From NCBI RefSeq assembly GCF_958295425.1, contig NC_081146.1, positions 7,813,649 through 7,877,648 of the forward strand: a DNA stretch of 64,000 nt. Reading direction: 5' to 3'. Shown one piece after another: positions 1-12,795 of the stretch; the stretch's first letter is position 1; every line of letters begins with the position of its first letter. The stretch comes from Solea solea. Taxonomy: Eukaryota; Chordata; Actinopteri; Pleuronectiformes; Soleidae. The position numbers and the translations under genes were made by a program. The notes under the pieces are model-generated. The model was not told where the DNA came from. It saw nothing but the letters and a program-made list of their open reading frames with translations, and searched no databases.

Positions 1-1060
1 CGAGTCACATAAAGGAGAACATTAGAGTGTTGTTCATTTGTTGCTTCCATCAGTGTGATTATGGACCGCTGCACACCACTCTCAACTACCATCTAGCTAC
101 GACGAGCTAGATCGCCACTGATTTCCTCATCGCGCCCAAACCACTCCAACTGTCCCCTCGTCTGTATTAGCTTGTGCTCTTTTTTCTTTTTTTTTCCAGC
201 CTGTCTCTCCTCTGCTAACATCTCATTTGTAGTCACTGGAGCAAACTAGGTGCAATGGAAGCCAACATTGTTTTGCTAATGAGAGAAATGTAGAGTTGGG
301 TTTTAGGAGCAAATCTGTTTAAATATACTGTCACTCCCGAGAGCTGAAATGAGATTTGCTCCGAGTTTCCTTCCTCTGTCTCTCACCTCTCTCACTGCGT
401 CGTTTACCTCCAACCGTCTGTTGGATGTGTTTTTCAGCTCTGCCCATCTCATTGTCAAGAGCATTTTGTTTCTGCCTGTTTCCACTTCACTTACTCTGTC
501 TTTATAGGAAATGACTTGACTGTGACAGTAGTGTGTGAGTGTGTGTGTGTACCTGTAGTGTTTATTTCAGATTTTACAGCTTTCCATCAGTGACAGTTGT
601 TGCCTGAAGCATTGTGTGTCTGTCTGTGTGTTACGTCCGTACACATGTCCATCCAAGATGTAACAATTCAGGAACACTTTGGGGGAATTTCTCAAATTTT
701 TAACAGAGACTAAAAAGGCAAACTGATTGTTTTTATTGTTATTTGATCACAGTAGCCTGTCACTGCCATAAACTCTCAGTTGTGCACACACGTCCCTGTA
801 TAATGTGTGTGTGCAAGTGTGTATTATGTTTATTTTTGTCCAGCTGTATTTATCAAAGGCTTGGTGGAGCGCACGCAGCATTTCTTTTGTTTTTTACATT
901 GTTGATCAACCAATTAGACTCACATGAACAGCCAGTTGGTTTGTAGCTGAGGGCTTTCCCCATCTGTCCCCGCGTCACCCTCATTGTCGCAATTGCATAT
1001 ACACAACGCTAACCAACACGTTACCCACGTAGTTGCTCTCAATATGTGTAATAAACATAA

Positions 1061-1067
<7 letters not shown>

Positions 1068-1092
<25 letters not shown>
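1068..1092. repeat. (GT)n microsatellite
   Basis: An uninterrupted GT dinucleotide run inside the kcnn3 intron. Confidence 0.9.
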
Positions 1093-1094
<2 letters not shown>

Positions 1095-2064
1095 ACGAGC
1101 ACAGACTGTGTGGTAATAGGTTAGCCTTGGGGTCTGTCCATGTCAGAGCAATGCTTTTTTGCAATCAGTCTCCAGGGAAACAGGCAATAGACAGAAGAGC
1201 GATGTCACCTTACTAGGATAATTACACACTCGCACACACACACACACACACACTGCACAACATTATTATGGCCCTATACACTCAATTAAATTCAGACAAG
1301 GGGGGGTTATGAACACACACACACACACATGCACAATCCACAATTACCTATATGACCAAGCACAACACATACGTACAAACACTCCATAGGTGTGTATACA
1401 CAGAGGAGATGCCATACCCTCAGTGACGTCAATTGTTACCAACGGATGATGCAAGTTTTGTGTACCAACACCCTCACACCTGCTAGCAGGGGGAGTCTAG
1501 CCGTGTTACCCTGAAACAATTTAGCATATTTGCATTGAGATGAGACGACGGCTCCTTTTGACAATATGCTGGCAGTTAGCGAGTTCAATTCCCTGGTGAT
1601 CGTCATGTCTGCTCTGAAAAAGCAGCATGTGTCCGCCGTAAGTGGCCGGTGCAGGGAAAGGTCCAGAAAGGTCTCCGAGTAAATGTCTGTGAGAAATGTC
1701 ACGGGAGGAGGATGAGGGTGGGAGAGGAGAGGTGGAGGTAGCAGTGGGGGGAATGAGGGAGATGGCTTATGCCCGCTGAGATGGCAATGGCCCCTTTGGG
1801 GAATGCATGTATTTAAAGTTTCACACTCCTTACAGGCAGAATGAAGGAAGGAAGGAAGGAAGGAAGGAAGCTACTAGAACGGGGCGTCCCTGTCTATCTT
1901 CAAGAAGCTCTAGAAGAGCATCTTGTGTCTTACCATTTACCATCCCACCTTCTCTGCACAATCTCCTTCTGCACGCTCTGTCACCCTCTGTCACCCTCTG
2001 TCAGTCCACTGTCCCTATCTAATGGATATATTTCCAAGACATCCTCTAGGTAGCTCATTCCTCT

Positions 2065-2121
2065 TTTGTAAGTCGCTTTGGATAAAAGCATCTGCTAAAT
2101 GTTTAAATGTAAATGTAGGAT
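2065..2121 (+). repeat. 3' tail of a fish SINE/LINE family
   Basis: The segment contains the widespread fish repeat tail 'gtcgctttggataaaagc' followed by 'atctgctaaatg' and a short iterated 'taaatg' end. This tail is shared by several SINE and L2-type LINE families of fish. Only the tail is obvious, so the full element boundary is not defined. Confidence 0.7.
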
Positions 2122-4737
2122 GGAAGAAAGGGAACAGTGTGCAACATACAAAGGCTGGGTACATATTCTTACATGACTCCACATCCCTTTGTCGCTTAAA
2201 CATAACAGCCTCATCTCTGTGCTGAGGTGTCGAACATGTCTACTGAGAGTGTGACAGGTGAAGTTGACAACAGCTGTGCATTCCCTCAGCATAGCCATGT
2301 TTCATCGAGGTTTCAAATGGGTCTTTGTGAAATGATATATTGACGCGGCAGAGACAGGCCACATTCTAAGGTCCCAGGAGTCCCGCGGCCTCAGTTATTC
2401 TCAGATAGAGATACTTGTCAAACAGGGACCCTTTCCCCTTTAACCTGTTCCTAATAAAATCAATAATAGAAGCTCATATAAGGGTTTTTTACTGTTTGAA
2501 GTGTCATGGTCCAGGGTCCTTTAAGAGAGGCCACAGGACATGTCGCCATTAAAATGCAGCGCAGAGTTTCTGCAGATCTGTAGTATCTCTGTAGTATCTC
2601 TGTAGTATCTTACAGACTATGATAACAAACTTAAAGCTGCATGCTGTTTCACTTTTGTGTGGGATGGGGGTTTTTTTTTTGTGTGAGAAAACACAAATCT
2701 GTCCTTTGGCCAAAAATTGAATTATATCACGTTCATAAATTATTTTACCGTCTAGAATTTTCTTTGTGTAATCTGAAAATGGCTGAACACCATTTAGAAG
2801 ACCATCCATTTACTGCCTACAGACTGCTGCATACACGTACATCCAGTTCAGTGTACAGTTCAGTTAGTATAAGCTGGACTGTATACTAACTGAACACAGA
2901 GGTTATAAATACAATGAAAGGACTGTGTTAGCCGAAGGTCCAGTATGAGTTGTCAACAGGGCGTGAAGCCTGTTTCTGCAAATGAATATACTGTACATAT
3001 GCTTACTCACTAAATCCACAGTCACGACGGCTCTGCCCTCCTCTGTTTACATCTCTTCTTTATCCCTGCTACCACAGTCACAGACACACACTCGCATACA
3101 ACCCATCCCACTTAGTCCCATTCTTATTCTTCATCTCTATTTTTGGCAGCAACTTAGAGCAGCTGGACTGGCTGAAAAAAGCGTTTTGGTGGACATGCAT
3201 ACTCACACAGGGGCAGTAAACGGTGACACTGTCCCATGAAGTGGTCAAATAATACATGATGTGTACATGTTCCGTAGTATGTAGTATCACACTTCCCCAC
3301 AAGCTCTCACTTCCCCTCTCGAGGTCTGTCAATACACAGCACGTAATATGGCACCTCTGAACGTCAGCGTCCATTTTTCAATACGCGTAATTGTACAACA
3401 TGAGTCTGTGGGGATGGAGAGTGCACGTGTGAGTGAGTGATTATCAATAATCAATAGAGGGGGGAAAAAAAATCATTCAAGGCTTCCACCCGTTTAGACA
3501 GGTTTGAAGTGCTGCGTGATCCTCCCATCCATCTCGTTTCCTGATCTCCTTTTCATCCTCATGATCTCTGACCGTTTTTCACCACGACCAGCGGGCTTCT
3601 ATCCACCTCAATTATCTAAGTGAGGGCTTGAGCCGTTTAATAGGGCGCCAGTATCTGTTGGAGTCAAACCAAATCCGCAACCATAAAAAAAAAAAGACAA
3701 AATATATAACTTGGCACTCAGTATTTAAAAATGAATTTTGATTAGACTTTGCTGAAGCACACACCTAACTCTCTTCCAGGATTTAACCTCTGTGTAAAAT
3801 GTACAAGCACACCCTGTTAACGAGACTTCTTAATGAACACACATTAATCAATATAACTAGAAAACCACCAAACACAGTGGTCTCAGATGTCCATCAATTC
3901 TTATTGACCGACAATGCTGCCTGAGTCAGATGAGGATTGTCTTGGTTGTAGGTTAATAACCTATGACAGACTTTTCATTATCGCATTTCCTTTTTTTTTT
4001 TCCCTCCTCTCCTTCTGCAGCGTTTCATTTCTCGCACAGCCGCTTTGCTCTTCCGATCACACTCCCCCAGTTTGACGCCTACTGGAACAGCAGAGGAGCA
4101 GAGGGAGCGAGAAAGTGAGGGGGAAAATGAAAGATATAGATGAAAAGACAGAAGGCGTGGAGTTGAATTAGAAAAGAGACAGACGGAGAGAGAGAGTTGG
4201 CCATTTTCTTCAGGAAGGAGAACAGGTCAACAAAAGGGAAGGAGAGAGGGGTGTTGAGAAACATTCAAACCACAAACTGTCATGAATAAAATAAAGACTG
4301 CCTCTAAAACTGTGATTTTAGTAATCAAGTAATAATTGAGAGAAGCAAAAAAAAAGCAGATCTGGCAGATTTTTTTTTTTTAGCACTGGCAATAACAGAG
4401 AAAGCAAGTATCAACCGGAGACCAGAGTCAACAAATCTGACTGAACCAGAAACAGGGAGGAGGGAGATGGTGATGAGAGACACGCCCAGCTGGCCTATTC
4501 TAATGGACTACCTGTGTTTTCTGTCATTTCAAAACAATCCCTCATCCTCTTTCACAGGATTAGTGATCATTATAGGACTGGCAGCAGCTGTGGAACTCGT
4601 GTATTCACCTTATCAGGTGAAAGAAAATCAAATCTGTGATCTGTCAGAGCGAAAGTAAGGAGTGGATCGAGGATAGACACACCTTGAGATCAGGAAGGCG
4701 AGTACAACATGCTCAGAGGCTCAGTGGGACCCTCTCA

Positions 4738-4771
<34 letters not shown>

Positions 4772-6322
4772 AACAACCAAAATAAACCCACAATAGCAGC
4801 CAGGGGCCGATCAGCTTATTACACTCCCCATTACACAGACAAATGAGATCCTGGCCTCCTGCTGATAACCTGATCCCTGTGTCCTCCACATTGTTGCATT
4901 ACATCACCCACAAGCAGCAACTGTCAGGCCTGGTCAGGCCGAGTCTACAACCCCATCACAACATGGACACAGTGCTGGTCAGACAGCGTGGGGGGGGGGG
5001 GACCCATCATGAATTTAGTTATCAACCAAGTAAAGCCGATTGTAGTTATCTAACCAGTGACCCGTCCACAGCAGTCGAAAAGGTTGGGCTGCCTTATCCT
5101 GACTTTAAGCTCCTAGTGTGGGTAACTGTCTCTTACATTTCCCATAATGCAACATGGAAATGCCTTTGATTAGACCCTTCCTGTCTGGTATATGCCAAAG
5201 TCCTTGAATATGCCATGCGCCCATTTTGTTACACTGCGCACAACTGGAATGCTGCTCATTCACTTTGAAACATAAAAGCTTTGAGACGTGGGCAGCGTCA
5301 CATGTTAAACTACACTGTTGCTTTGCGAGCAGCAGATTAAGGCAATAATTCAGTAACAATTTATATCGCGGTGTATAACTTTCTTCAAATGTCAGTGACG
5401 TCTTACTGTCGTCATTGTTACACTGTCATCATGTGTGATTATGTTCCACGTTTGCTGTGATCCTGTTGTGTAAATGGGGTTTTATTACGCTGTTCTCCAG
5501 CAGAGATGTTTCCTGCCCAGGGACAGCAGACGTAAATTAGCTAATGGCTAATTCTGGCGCAGCCAACTAAACTAATAAATAAAATAAATATAACAAAGGT
5601 TAAATATACATTGATATCATGTCCATGCACTGTGTAAACAAACTGTTAGACACAACTCAGAATCTCTAAAGGATGTTTTTTTACCTATCTGACATTTTAT
5701 TGTGATGATTATCAATATCAAATGATTTGAAACTTGTAATGTAATTTTTAAATAATGATTGTCGTTTTCATTTGAATAATATATTTTAAATGATTACTGT
5801 GTGATATTTGTGCAGATCCGTGAGAGACAAAGATCTTTTCTTCAGTCTGTCGGATATGATGTGTATAGGTCAAGACAATTTAATCTTAAATGGTAATACG
5901 ACGCACATTATTTTGAAAATTGGCCGTATTGCAATCTTGATGAATTGTTCAGCCCTATTTCCCAGTAGTGTGAATTGTGGTCAATCATATCACGCTGTGC
6001 AAATATTATAACACAGGCACTAACTGTATGTGACTTTCAATGGTGGACACAGTGGACATTACGTTGCCATTACTTTAGCAACATTAGTAACTCTTTGCTG
6101 TGAAGCCAGGCAGACACACACTGCTCTGCTCCATAGCACCAAGCATCAGGTTAGCCCCTTGCCAAGATTAACACTCTAAAGAATGTGTATAGTCTCCACA
6201 CTCAAGCCAAGGTGACCCTGATGACATGAGTGTGACATTGTAAGAAAACCAGAAGACACTAAACTGATTTTCCAGGCTGAGTAGCAATAACTATGACTGC
6301 TAAAGTGATCTGTATAGCATCG

Positions 6323-6740
6323 TTTCCACCAAGCAGTACAGGCCCAGTTCAGCTCAGTTTGGCGCTGTACACTCTGACATGCATTTCCAACGTGAGGTGT
6401 GTGAGCCAGATATGCAAATTTCAAAGCTAATTACGTAATATGCGTCAGCTACGTGAATAAGATACTGTCGTAGCTCAACGATACATTCCACAAAGAAGAG
6501 GAATTAGAGTAAACAAAGAGCACCAATGGAGGACATCCAGCGTGACATGTGGCTGTTTAACACAGGATGTGGCTACAGGGGAAATTACCACTGTTTTTCC
6601 CTACTGTCTCATGTAAGTGATGATTCTGTGTCGACAAATCAAGAGCGTCTAGCTCCAAACTGTAGGAGCTGGACCGCTGTGCCTTGCTCATAATTGTGTG
6701 CTGTACCATACTGAACCAAAATGGAGTGCTTGGTGGAAAA
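6323..6740. mobile_element. Non-autonomous DNA transposon (MITE-like) with terminal inverted repeats
   Basis: The left end reads 'tttccaccaagcagtac' and the right end is its approximate reverse complement ('agtgcttggtggaaaa'). Both ends also carry short motifs related to 'gtaccatactgaacc'. There is no transposase frame between them. The class (hAT- or Harbinger-like) is inferred, and no clear target-site duplication was found. The element ends about 60 bp from the splice donor of kcnn3 exon 1. Confidence 0.55.
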
Positions 6741-6798
6741 GGGGGTGTTTTGAGTTGAATCATTGTGTGCCCATGTGTAGCTGGTCTTTCCCTCTCAC

Positions 6799-7890
6799 CT
6801 TTGTGTACACGCCCCATGACAGCTCCGTCTCAATCACCATGACAACGATTCCAAACATTCCGAAGATGAGGGCATAGTCACTTAGCCTCTTCCTCTTTTC
6901 AAATAATGCCCTCCGATGCCCCAGTTTATAGCCAATATTTTGGTTCTTTCGTTTGTGGGCCTTGGATGTGCTGCCCCTGGCGCCGGTGCCTGTAGATCCA
7001 CTCCCTCCCTGCCTGCTGCTCCTCCCCCCTGACTGTGTCCGCCTGCTCTCCACCAACGTGTGATTCTGGTGGTAGATGGACATCTGGTTAGATGAGGAGT
7101 CAGTGATGTCATAGCCTCCTCTGGGGTATGGCAAGTCTTCCTTGGATGAAATCACAATCTCTGGAGGGCTCTGGATTGGGGGTTGATTGGTGGATGACTG
7201 GGACACAGAGTAAGTGGGAGGGGCCTCCCTTGGTCGGTCATGGCCCCCAGTGGCCGTTGCTCCAGCAACAGCTAAAACACCACCCTCTTTGGTTTCACTG
7301 CTGCTGTCTGACTCTATGAGGTTTCTGCGGGAGGCGCTGAGGCGGCTCAGGGGCTTCATGACGCCACCTGTGTACTTGCAGGAGCTCATGGCAATTTCTG
7401 TGAAAGGGTTACTGTCCCTACGATGAACCAGAGGGCTGGCCTGCCTGTGCTTGCACCCTCTCTCTCGCTCCCTGTCCCTGTCTCGATCTCTGTCCCTGTC
7501 CCGTTCCATGGAGGGTGAGTGGGAGGAGTAAAAAAGGGCGTTGTAGATTGGGGAGTTGTCCCCGCTCAGGCTGTGCTGTGAGCCCAAGCAGGAGGACAAC
7601 GGGGTGCTGGTGGGGTGCAGGGCATTGGGGATGGGAGGGGGCAGCGGCTGAACTCCAGAGGAGGACATGGGTAACTTAGGTGCTGGAGGTAAGTTGGGCG
7701 TGGCGGGGGATGGGGTGCTGCCATTTAGGCGGTCGAGGCTTGAACCTCCCATGTGGTTGGAGTGATTTGATCCTGGCTGGTTGCCCGTGCTGGAGGGATG
7801 GGATATGATGCCCAGGGGAAAGAGGAGGCGCTGCTCCTCATCCTCACTGCCTCCTAGCAGAGCCAAGCTCAAAGAGGGGGGAGGCTCCAT
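6799..7890 (-). CDS. kcnn3: kcnn3, first coding exon: SK3 small-conductance calcium-activated potassium channel, N-terminus and S1
   Basis: SK3 is a voltage-independent K+ channel gated by calmodulin-bound Ca2+, acting in the plasma membrane of neurons to shape afterhyperpolarisation. The exon encodes 364 residues in phase 0. The last ~50 residues match the SK family: the [19 protein letters not shown] block, then the S1 helix (about 340-359) ending [11 protein letters not shown] at an AAG|GTGAGA donor. An [20 protein letters not shown] motif upstream is typical of SK3 rather than SK1/SK2, as I know the family. The rest of the N-terminus is low-complexity, Pro/Ser-rich, with an Arg-Asp/Arg-Glu repeat at about 129-145 and no polyglutamine. 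The ATG at 7890 has a strong context (gaccATGG). The frame stays open upstream through a GTG to a putative acceptor at 7916/7917, so a start farther upstream is not excluded. S2-S6, the pore and the calmodulin-binding domain lie beyond the left edge. Partial gene. Confidence 0.93.
7440..7508 (-). repeat. kcnn3: Arg-Asp/Arg-Glu codon repeat within kcnn3 exon 1
   Basis: On the plus strand this is an imperfect hexanucleotide-like array of 'tctctgtccctg' type. On the coding strand it gives alternating Arg-Asp and then Arg-Glu dipeptides in the cytoplasmic N-terminus of SK3. It occupies the kind of low-complexity region where mammalian SK3 has polyglutamine tracts. Confidence 0.8.
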
Positions 7891-7916
7891 GGTCACAGCT
7901 GTGGCCACACACCTGT

Positions 7917-9130
7917 CTACAGAGAAACAAGAAGAGAGGAGAAGAAGAGCTGTAAATAGAGATTTTCTGTATTTAAAGCAGGATGTACAGAGAGAGAGAG
8001 AAAGAGAGAGAGAGAGAGGAGGGCAGTGTTGTGATGGATGATGGGAAAAACAGAAGATGTCTGATAAAGAAGGGCAGAAGACTAAAGAAAAGTGGCCATA
8101 ATCTGGGGATATGATATTCTTTGAGTCACATTTGAGTCAGCTGTCCAGTCAGCCTCTCTCTCTCGCTCTGTGTGTGTGTGTGTGTGCTCCAGTGTCCTTC
8201 TCTCATATGACACAATACATCCAGCAATCTATGCCATAAAATGTCCTCTGTGTTACATTGTTAGTCTGGTGAATGGTGCAAATCATCTGGCTTTGCAATG
8301 TGGAAATGAGATCAGGCTGAAAGACTAAAGGACAATGGTTCCACATCAGTCCATTCTGATAGCAATGCACGCACTGACTGGAGTTAAGCATAAGCTGTCT
8401 GCGTTTGATTGATCCAAAACAATAACCTACTTTCCGTATGATATAACCAGACACCTTCACGCCCCTCCTCCCTGTCTGTTTCTCTACCTACCTCCTCCTA
8501 CCTCTTCTCCCTCAGTCCCTGTCCTCCAGGTTAGTTGTGTGTTGAATCACTGGCTGGATGAAAATAGACCACCACACTTTTTCTTTTTCATGTTGTCACG
8601 GCCATCCCATCATCTAATCGCCTCCTTTCATGTGGCTCCTCCACAGGTCCTCGCTTGTTTCTCGAGATTGCGCGTCGCTCCTCGCAGATGCTGCCTCCGT
8701 GTCTGCTCTCGAGGTGTGATCACTTTGTTTCTGTCATCTCTGATCTGTGGACGGTGCCCATTTCGATACTGTCAGTGGCAATCGACACGAGATGAAGAGG
8801 AGGGATCATAATCCATGGTGACTGGATTAAATCGGTCAACCTGTGGCTGCGCGTCAAAAACGTGCAGGAGCATCAACCCGGGAAAAAAACACGGGAGAGA
8901 CAAATAAATACATAAGAAACATAAAAAAATAAATAAACAAACCCCCGTAAAGCTGCACGCCAAGTAACAGTCTTCAGACGAACAGTGGAGTCCGTGATTT
9001 AAAATGCGACTCATCCACCGACTTCCACTCAACACAGCTCACCATCTCCCCTGATGCGTCTCTCACTCTCTCCTCCAACTTCTCTCCCTCTTTTCTCCGC
9101 CCTCAATCTCACCGTTCACTCCCATTGGAC
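7917..9130 (-). promoter_or_regulatory. kcnn3: Putative kcnn3 5' intron, non-coding exon and promoter region
   Basis: On the minus strand an acceptor-like site ('ctctgtag', ending at 7917) lies just upstream of the kcnn3 start. A good donor (GATG|GTGAGC, exon side ending at 9043) lies about 1.1 kb farther out, so a non-coding first exon around 9043-9125 is plausible. The flanking sequence at about 8640-9300 is richer in CpG than its surroundings. Also present are (GA)n at 7988-8018 and (GT)n at 8168-8187. This is inference from splice-site-like motifs only; no transcript evidence is available. Confidence 0.3.
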
Positions 9131-9377
9131 GGAGTCAGAGGCGAAATCAGCGCTGGAAACAGGTGGCACGGGATTCACCACAACATTGATCCGACTCGTT
9201 TATTATAAATAGGTTTAATTGTCATTTCATTTGTCTCAGGAAACATGCGATCCATGGACAGTATGTCCTGATTGGACTATTTCTGCGCGCCTGGCACCTG
9301 TTACGCGCGCCATAGGACGCATGCATGGACATCATTACAGTTATTTATCATTTTAAAACTACAACATGGAGAGGGAG

Positions 9378-9379
9378 GG

Positions 9380-9424
<45 letters not shown>
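9378..9424. repeat. (GA)n microsatellite
   Basis: An almost pure GA dinucleotide run of about 47 bp, followed about 80 bp later by a second GA/GGGA run (9507-9552). Confidence 0.9.
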
Positions 9425-9427
<3 letters not shown>

Positions 9428-10533
9428 GTTTCCATGACTTCAGAGGACTTACTCTAACCTTAACCATAACTTCTACTGGCCTAACTCTAACACCTTATCC
9501 TAACCAGAGAGAGAAAGAGCGAGAGAGAGAGAGAGAGGGAGGGAGGGAGGGAGATCTAAAACACATGGTGAGGAGGAGGTGGGTGTAAAAGCAGTGTCGC
9601 TTTGCATCTCTGCTCCTCCAGCTCAGATGGGAAAGACCTTTTGCATTTTGAGATTTTTACAGTTACAGTTTACACTTTTGATCAGATCTTCTTAAACGTT
9701 ACAGGTTTGATTGAGGCTCTTCGATCAGAAATAATCCTAATTACAATGTTTTAAACTAACATCATACGGATATTAGTATTATTATATTTCAAATAAACAA
9801 TATAAAAATGCTATATACATACAGTATTCTGACAATTTAAAATATACTATATGTGTGAATAAATTGGGGGGATTTGAGTATGTTTACTGTACAGACGAAA
9901 GCCCATCTGCAATACCTCCAGGATCCACCAGTGGGCTGCAGCCCACACTTTGGAATCCACTGCTTTAGGCTATATGATAAAATGCCATAGGCTAATATGT
10001 TGGACGTCCAAATTCATCATTTTCTTTCTTTCATACAGTAGTGTTGGGAGTGCATCCGTGGAGAGCTGTGAGGTTAAAAACTGCCTTTACGGAGATCATT
10101 AAATCGGTATTGAATTCCATGTGAATGATGAATTCCTTGAGGGAAAATCCTGTCAAAGTACATTTCTGATCTTTCATCTTAGGCTACAGAAGATGAATGT
10201 GACCACAGTCTTTCATTGGGGATTCTCTCATTTCACTCTGAGTGGACTAATAGATTTATAATTCCAACTCTATAGAGTCTATATACAGCCTGTGGTATAA
10301 TCCTGCATAATTAGACTATTCCACCTGACCTAATCGGTTTAAAACTATGCTTTTATTGTGTGCGTTATGTGCTTATACTTAATCGGATGAGTGTCGATGC
10401 CGTGTGGGAGCGGATTAGACCGTTTCCTCATAACAGGTCAGCCTCTTCTGCACTTATGTAACCTGACAGACATCACATCAGTAAAGCAAATCATATCATG
10501 TGGATGATTCCAAGTATTTGTACAACACCAACG

Positions 10534-10536
<3 letters not shown>

Positions 10537-10582
<46 letters not shown>
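10537..10582. repeat. Compound (CT)n(CA)n microsatellite
   Basis: A CT run passes directly into a CA run of about 17 units. Confidence 0.9.
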
Positions 10583-10585
<3 letters not shown>

Positions 10586-11714
10586 TAGAGAAATGGCTGG
10601 AACACATGTGACGGAGGGAAGGAAAGCTAATGCCGTTGTCACAGTTATTAGCTGTGTGTCTATTCTTTTCATTTCTTCATTTCTTCCCCTGTGAGGAGCA
10701 TGTAGACACATGCTGTGCAGCTTCATGATGAGTCAGTGATGGAAGACTCGCTGCTTCGGTGACTTTATCTTGGACGCCCGAGGAAAGGTCATAAGTCATG
10801 TATGCACTGTCACTGGTGAAAATATGCTTCTGGATTAAGGTTTTAATGACACGGGGAGATTTCAGTCAACAGACCATGAACTTCAATTATTCAGATAGTC
10901 AATTACTCGTCTGTATTGTTTTTCAATTAAAAATGTCATTTGGGCTTTTTTTTGGTTGAGATAAACACCAGCTGGATCTTTCACCTAGACTGTTACAAAA
11001 CCAGGGGTAACGAGCACGCGCGTGTGTGTGTGTGTGTGTGTCTTCCATCTCCTCTTTCCTCAGCGAAAGCCAAATAAATCAAAAGTCTGTTCAACCAAGT
11101 GTAGCATTTTTATTAATTTTGGAGAGGAACAATGCCAAAATAACAAACCAAAACTTCTGACCTAACCTTCTTAGCTACAAAAAGAAAACAGAAAATAAAT
11201 GACAAAAATGTATCTAAGCTCCCAAATTAAAACAGGAGAAAAGAAAAGGTGAAACAAAATGACTTCTCTCTCTCTCTCTCTACTACTTCTACTACCTTAA
11301 CTTTAAATTGAACATAGAAATGAAAAATTTTGCCCAAACACTACAACAATTGTTATTTATCTGAAGTAAACAAAACCTCTCTCAAAAGCAAAACATATTC
11401 ACTTAAATTCACCTAATATGAAACTCAACTTAATCATCCAGTCTTCACTCACTACGATTGCAATGACGATGGTGAGCAGGAAGCCCAGAGTGCAGGTGAG
11501 GAAGGGTTTTTGCGTTCCAGGCCCCGATCTCCTCATCCACTCACGGTGAACCAATCTCCTTCGAATGAGCCGCTCACAGTGTGACACCTGGCTGCTGACA
11601 TCCACCTGAGAGACTGACACTCACACAGGAGAGAAACTGCAAATAAAAGTGCCAAACGAAGCCAAAACCTGTGACCTATGGGGTCATGATGACGTAGACA
11701 TACAACCAAACTAC

Positions 11715-11860
11715 CTTTAAAGTTACGGTGCGTAACTTTTACACGTAAACAAATGCCCACTACTTTGGAACTACTGTCATAACAGTTCACACAAAGCTGA
11801 TCAGCTCCACACAACCTTCTCCGTGTTTCTCAGTATAGCAGTGTTCTGTTTTTGTGTTGC
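11715..11860 (+). repeat. Dispersed repeat, copy 1 (second copy at 44770-44920)
   Basis: Starting at 'gcgtaacttttac' and running through 'gatcagctccacac' and 'gtgtttctc', this segment matches the plus-strand sequence at 44770-44920 with substitutions and small indels. It is a dispersed repeat of unknown class. The second copy lies inside the nicotinic receptor gene. Confidence 0.6.
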
Positions 11861-12067
11861 CTACGACATGCCCACGCTGCACAGAGTGACACATTTTATG
11901 TCAAGACTGTTGGAAGCAAGGTGGAAGCACAACAGCGCTACTGTGTAGTGCTAATAAAATGACACACACAAATATGGCTGAAAGAAGTGCCTATAACAAG
12001 TTTCAAAAGTGGATTCTACTGCTAAAAGTTCCCCTGGACACTGGGTAGAACATCTCAATAGTATCTA

Positions 12068-12660
12068 AACCCTTTAAGACCAAGCGTATCTCAGACGACA
12101 CGTGACATCACCGCAATTACGCGGCGGTTTGTGCGACTGGAAAAATTCCAGCAGTTTCTTAAAGCTGAGAAGTTGCACATCAAAGCCAGCATGTGGTTAT
12201 TACGGTAATTTCACACGTGCTGTTGCAGGAAGCCGGCGAATCAGCGTCTTTGTCGCCAGAGAGGAGCGAGAGTGCCTGTACATGTTGTTACGTTACATGT
12301 GAGAGGACGTGATGATTGTTGCTCTGTTTAATGTTATAATAGGAATCAGTGATGACGCCTCCAGACTGGTTTGCTGCTTCACTCTTGCTCATGTTAACAT
12401 GTTAAGAAACCCACTGGAAACTGAGACACAACCTCAAACAAATGTTATTTTAAATACGTTTTCAGCTGTTCAAATTTCTAATTTAACACACTCTTTTGTT
12501 TTTCTTCATTTTAAATTGTAAATAACTGCCAGATATTGAAATGTATTCACTTGCTCACAGGATCATTTTGTGGACCTTTTATGGTTAAAATAAGCAAAAC
12601 AAACAACAACAACAAAAAAAGTCCAGAAGGCCATTTTGAGGGTGAGGCGTTAAAGGGTCA
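12068..12660. mobile_element. MITE-like element with short inverted ends
   Basis: The left end reads 'aaccctttaagacc' and the right end 'ggcgttaaagggtcaa', so the outer ~12 bp are inverted copies (ccctttaa). The interior has no transposase-like frame. Class unknown; boundaries approximate. Confidence 0.4.
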
Positions 12661-12764
12661 ATATTTGTATTGAAAATGCATGCTCCCCCCACCAAACAAT
12701 GCAAATCAAATGCTCCCCAAACAACTGCCTGACATCATGTCGGCATGTGTCAGTCGCAGCTGCT

Positions 12765-12768
<4 letters not shown>

Positions 12769-12793
<25 letters not shown>
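12769..12793. repeat. (GT)n microsatellite followed by (GA)n
   Basis: A simple GT run directly followed by a short GA run. Confidence 0.85.

Positions 12794-12795
<2 letters not shown>

Larger units (their letters stand above)
1..6798 (-). other. kcnn3: kcnn3 intron following the first coding exon (3' part off the left edge)
   Basis: This stretch follows the splice donor of kcnn3 coding exon 1 on the minus strand. I searched it for the next SK-channel exon (S2-S3 region) and saw none on either strand, so it is read as intron that continues beyond base 1. It holds (CA)n/(GT)n tracts near 1068-1092, 1231-1252 and 4756-4770, a (GGAA)n-like run near 1843-1870, a fish SINE/LINE tail near 2065-2121, three copies of a 10-bp unit near 1979-2002, and a MITE-like element at about 6323-6740. 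No reading frame here looks like a real gene. Confidence 0.75.

Noticed and set aside
1979..2002. Three copies of a 10-bp 'tcaccctctg' unit as a CRISPR-like array
   Set aside because: The copies are directly adjacent without spacers, in a vertebrate intron. This is simple slippage.
7891..7908. Starting kcnn3 at the upstream in-frame GTG (7908)
   Set aside because: GTG is not a normal nuclear start. The ATG six codons later has a strong context.
9440..9505. Telomere-like CTAACC words between two GA runs
   Set aside because: The words are irregular, not a tandem array of the vertebrate telomere hexamer, and too short to call an interstitial telomeric repeat.
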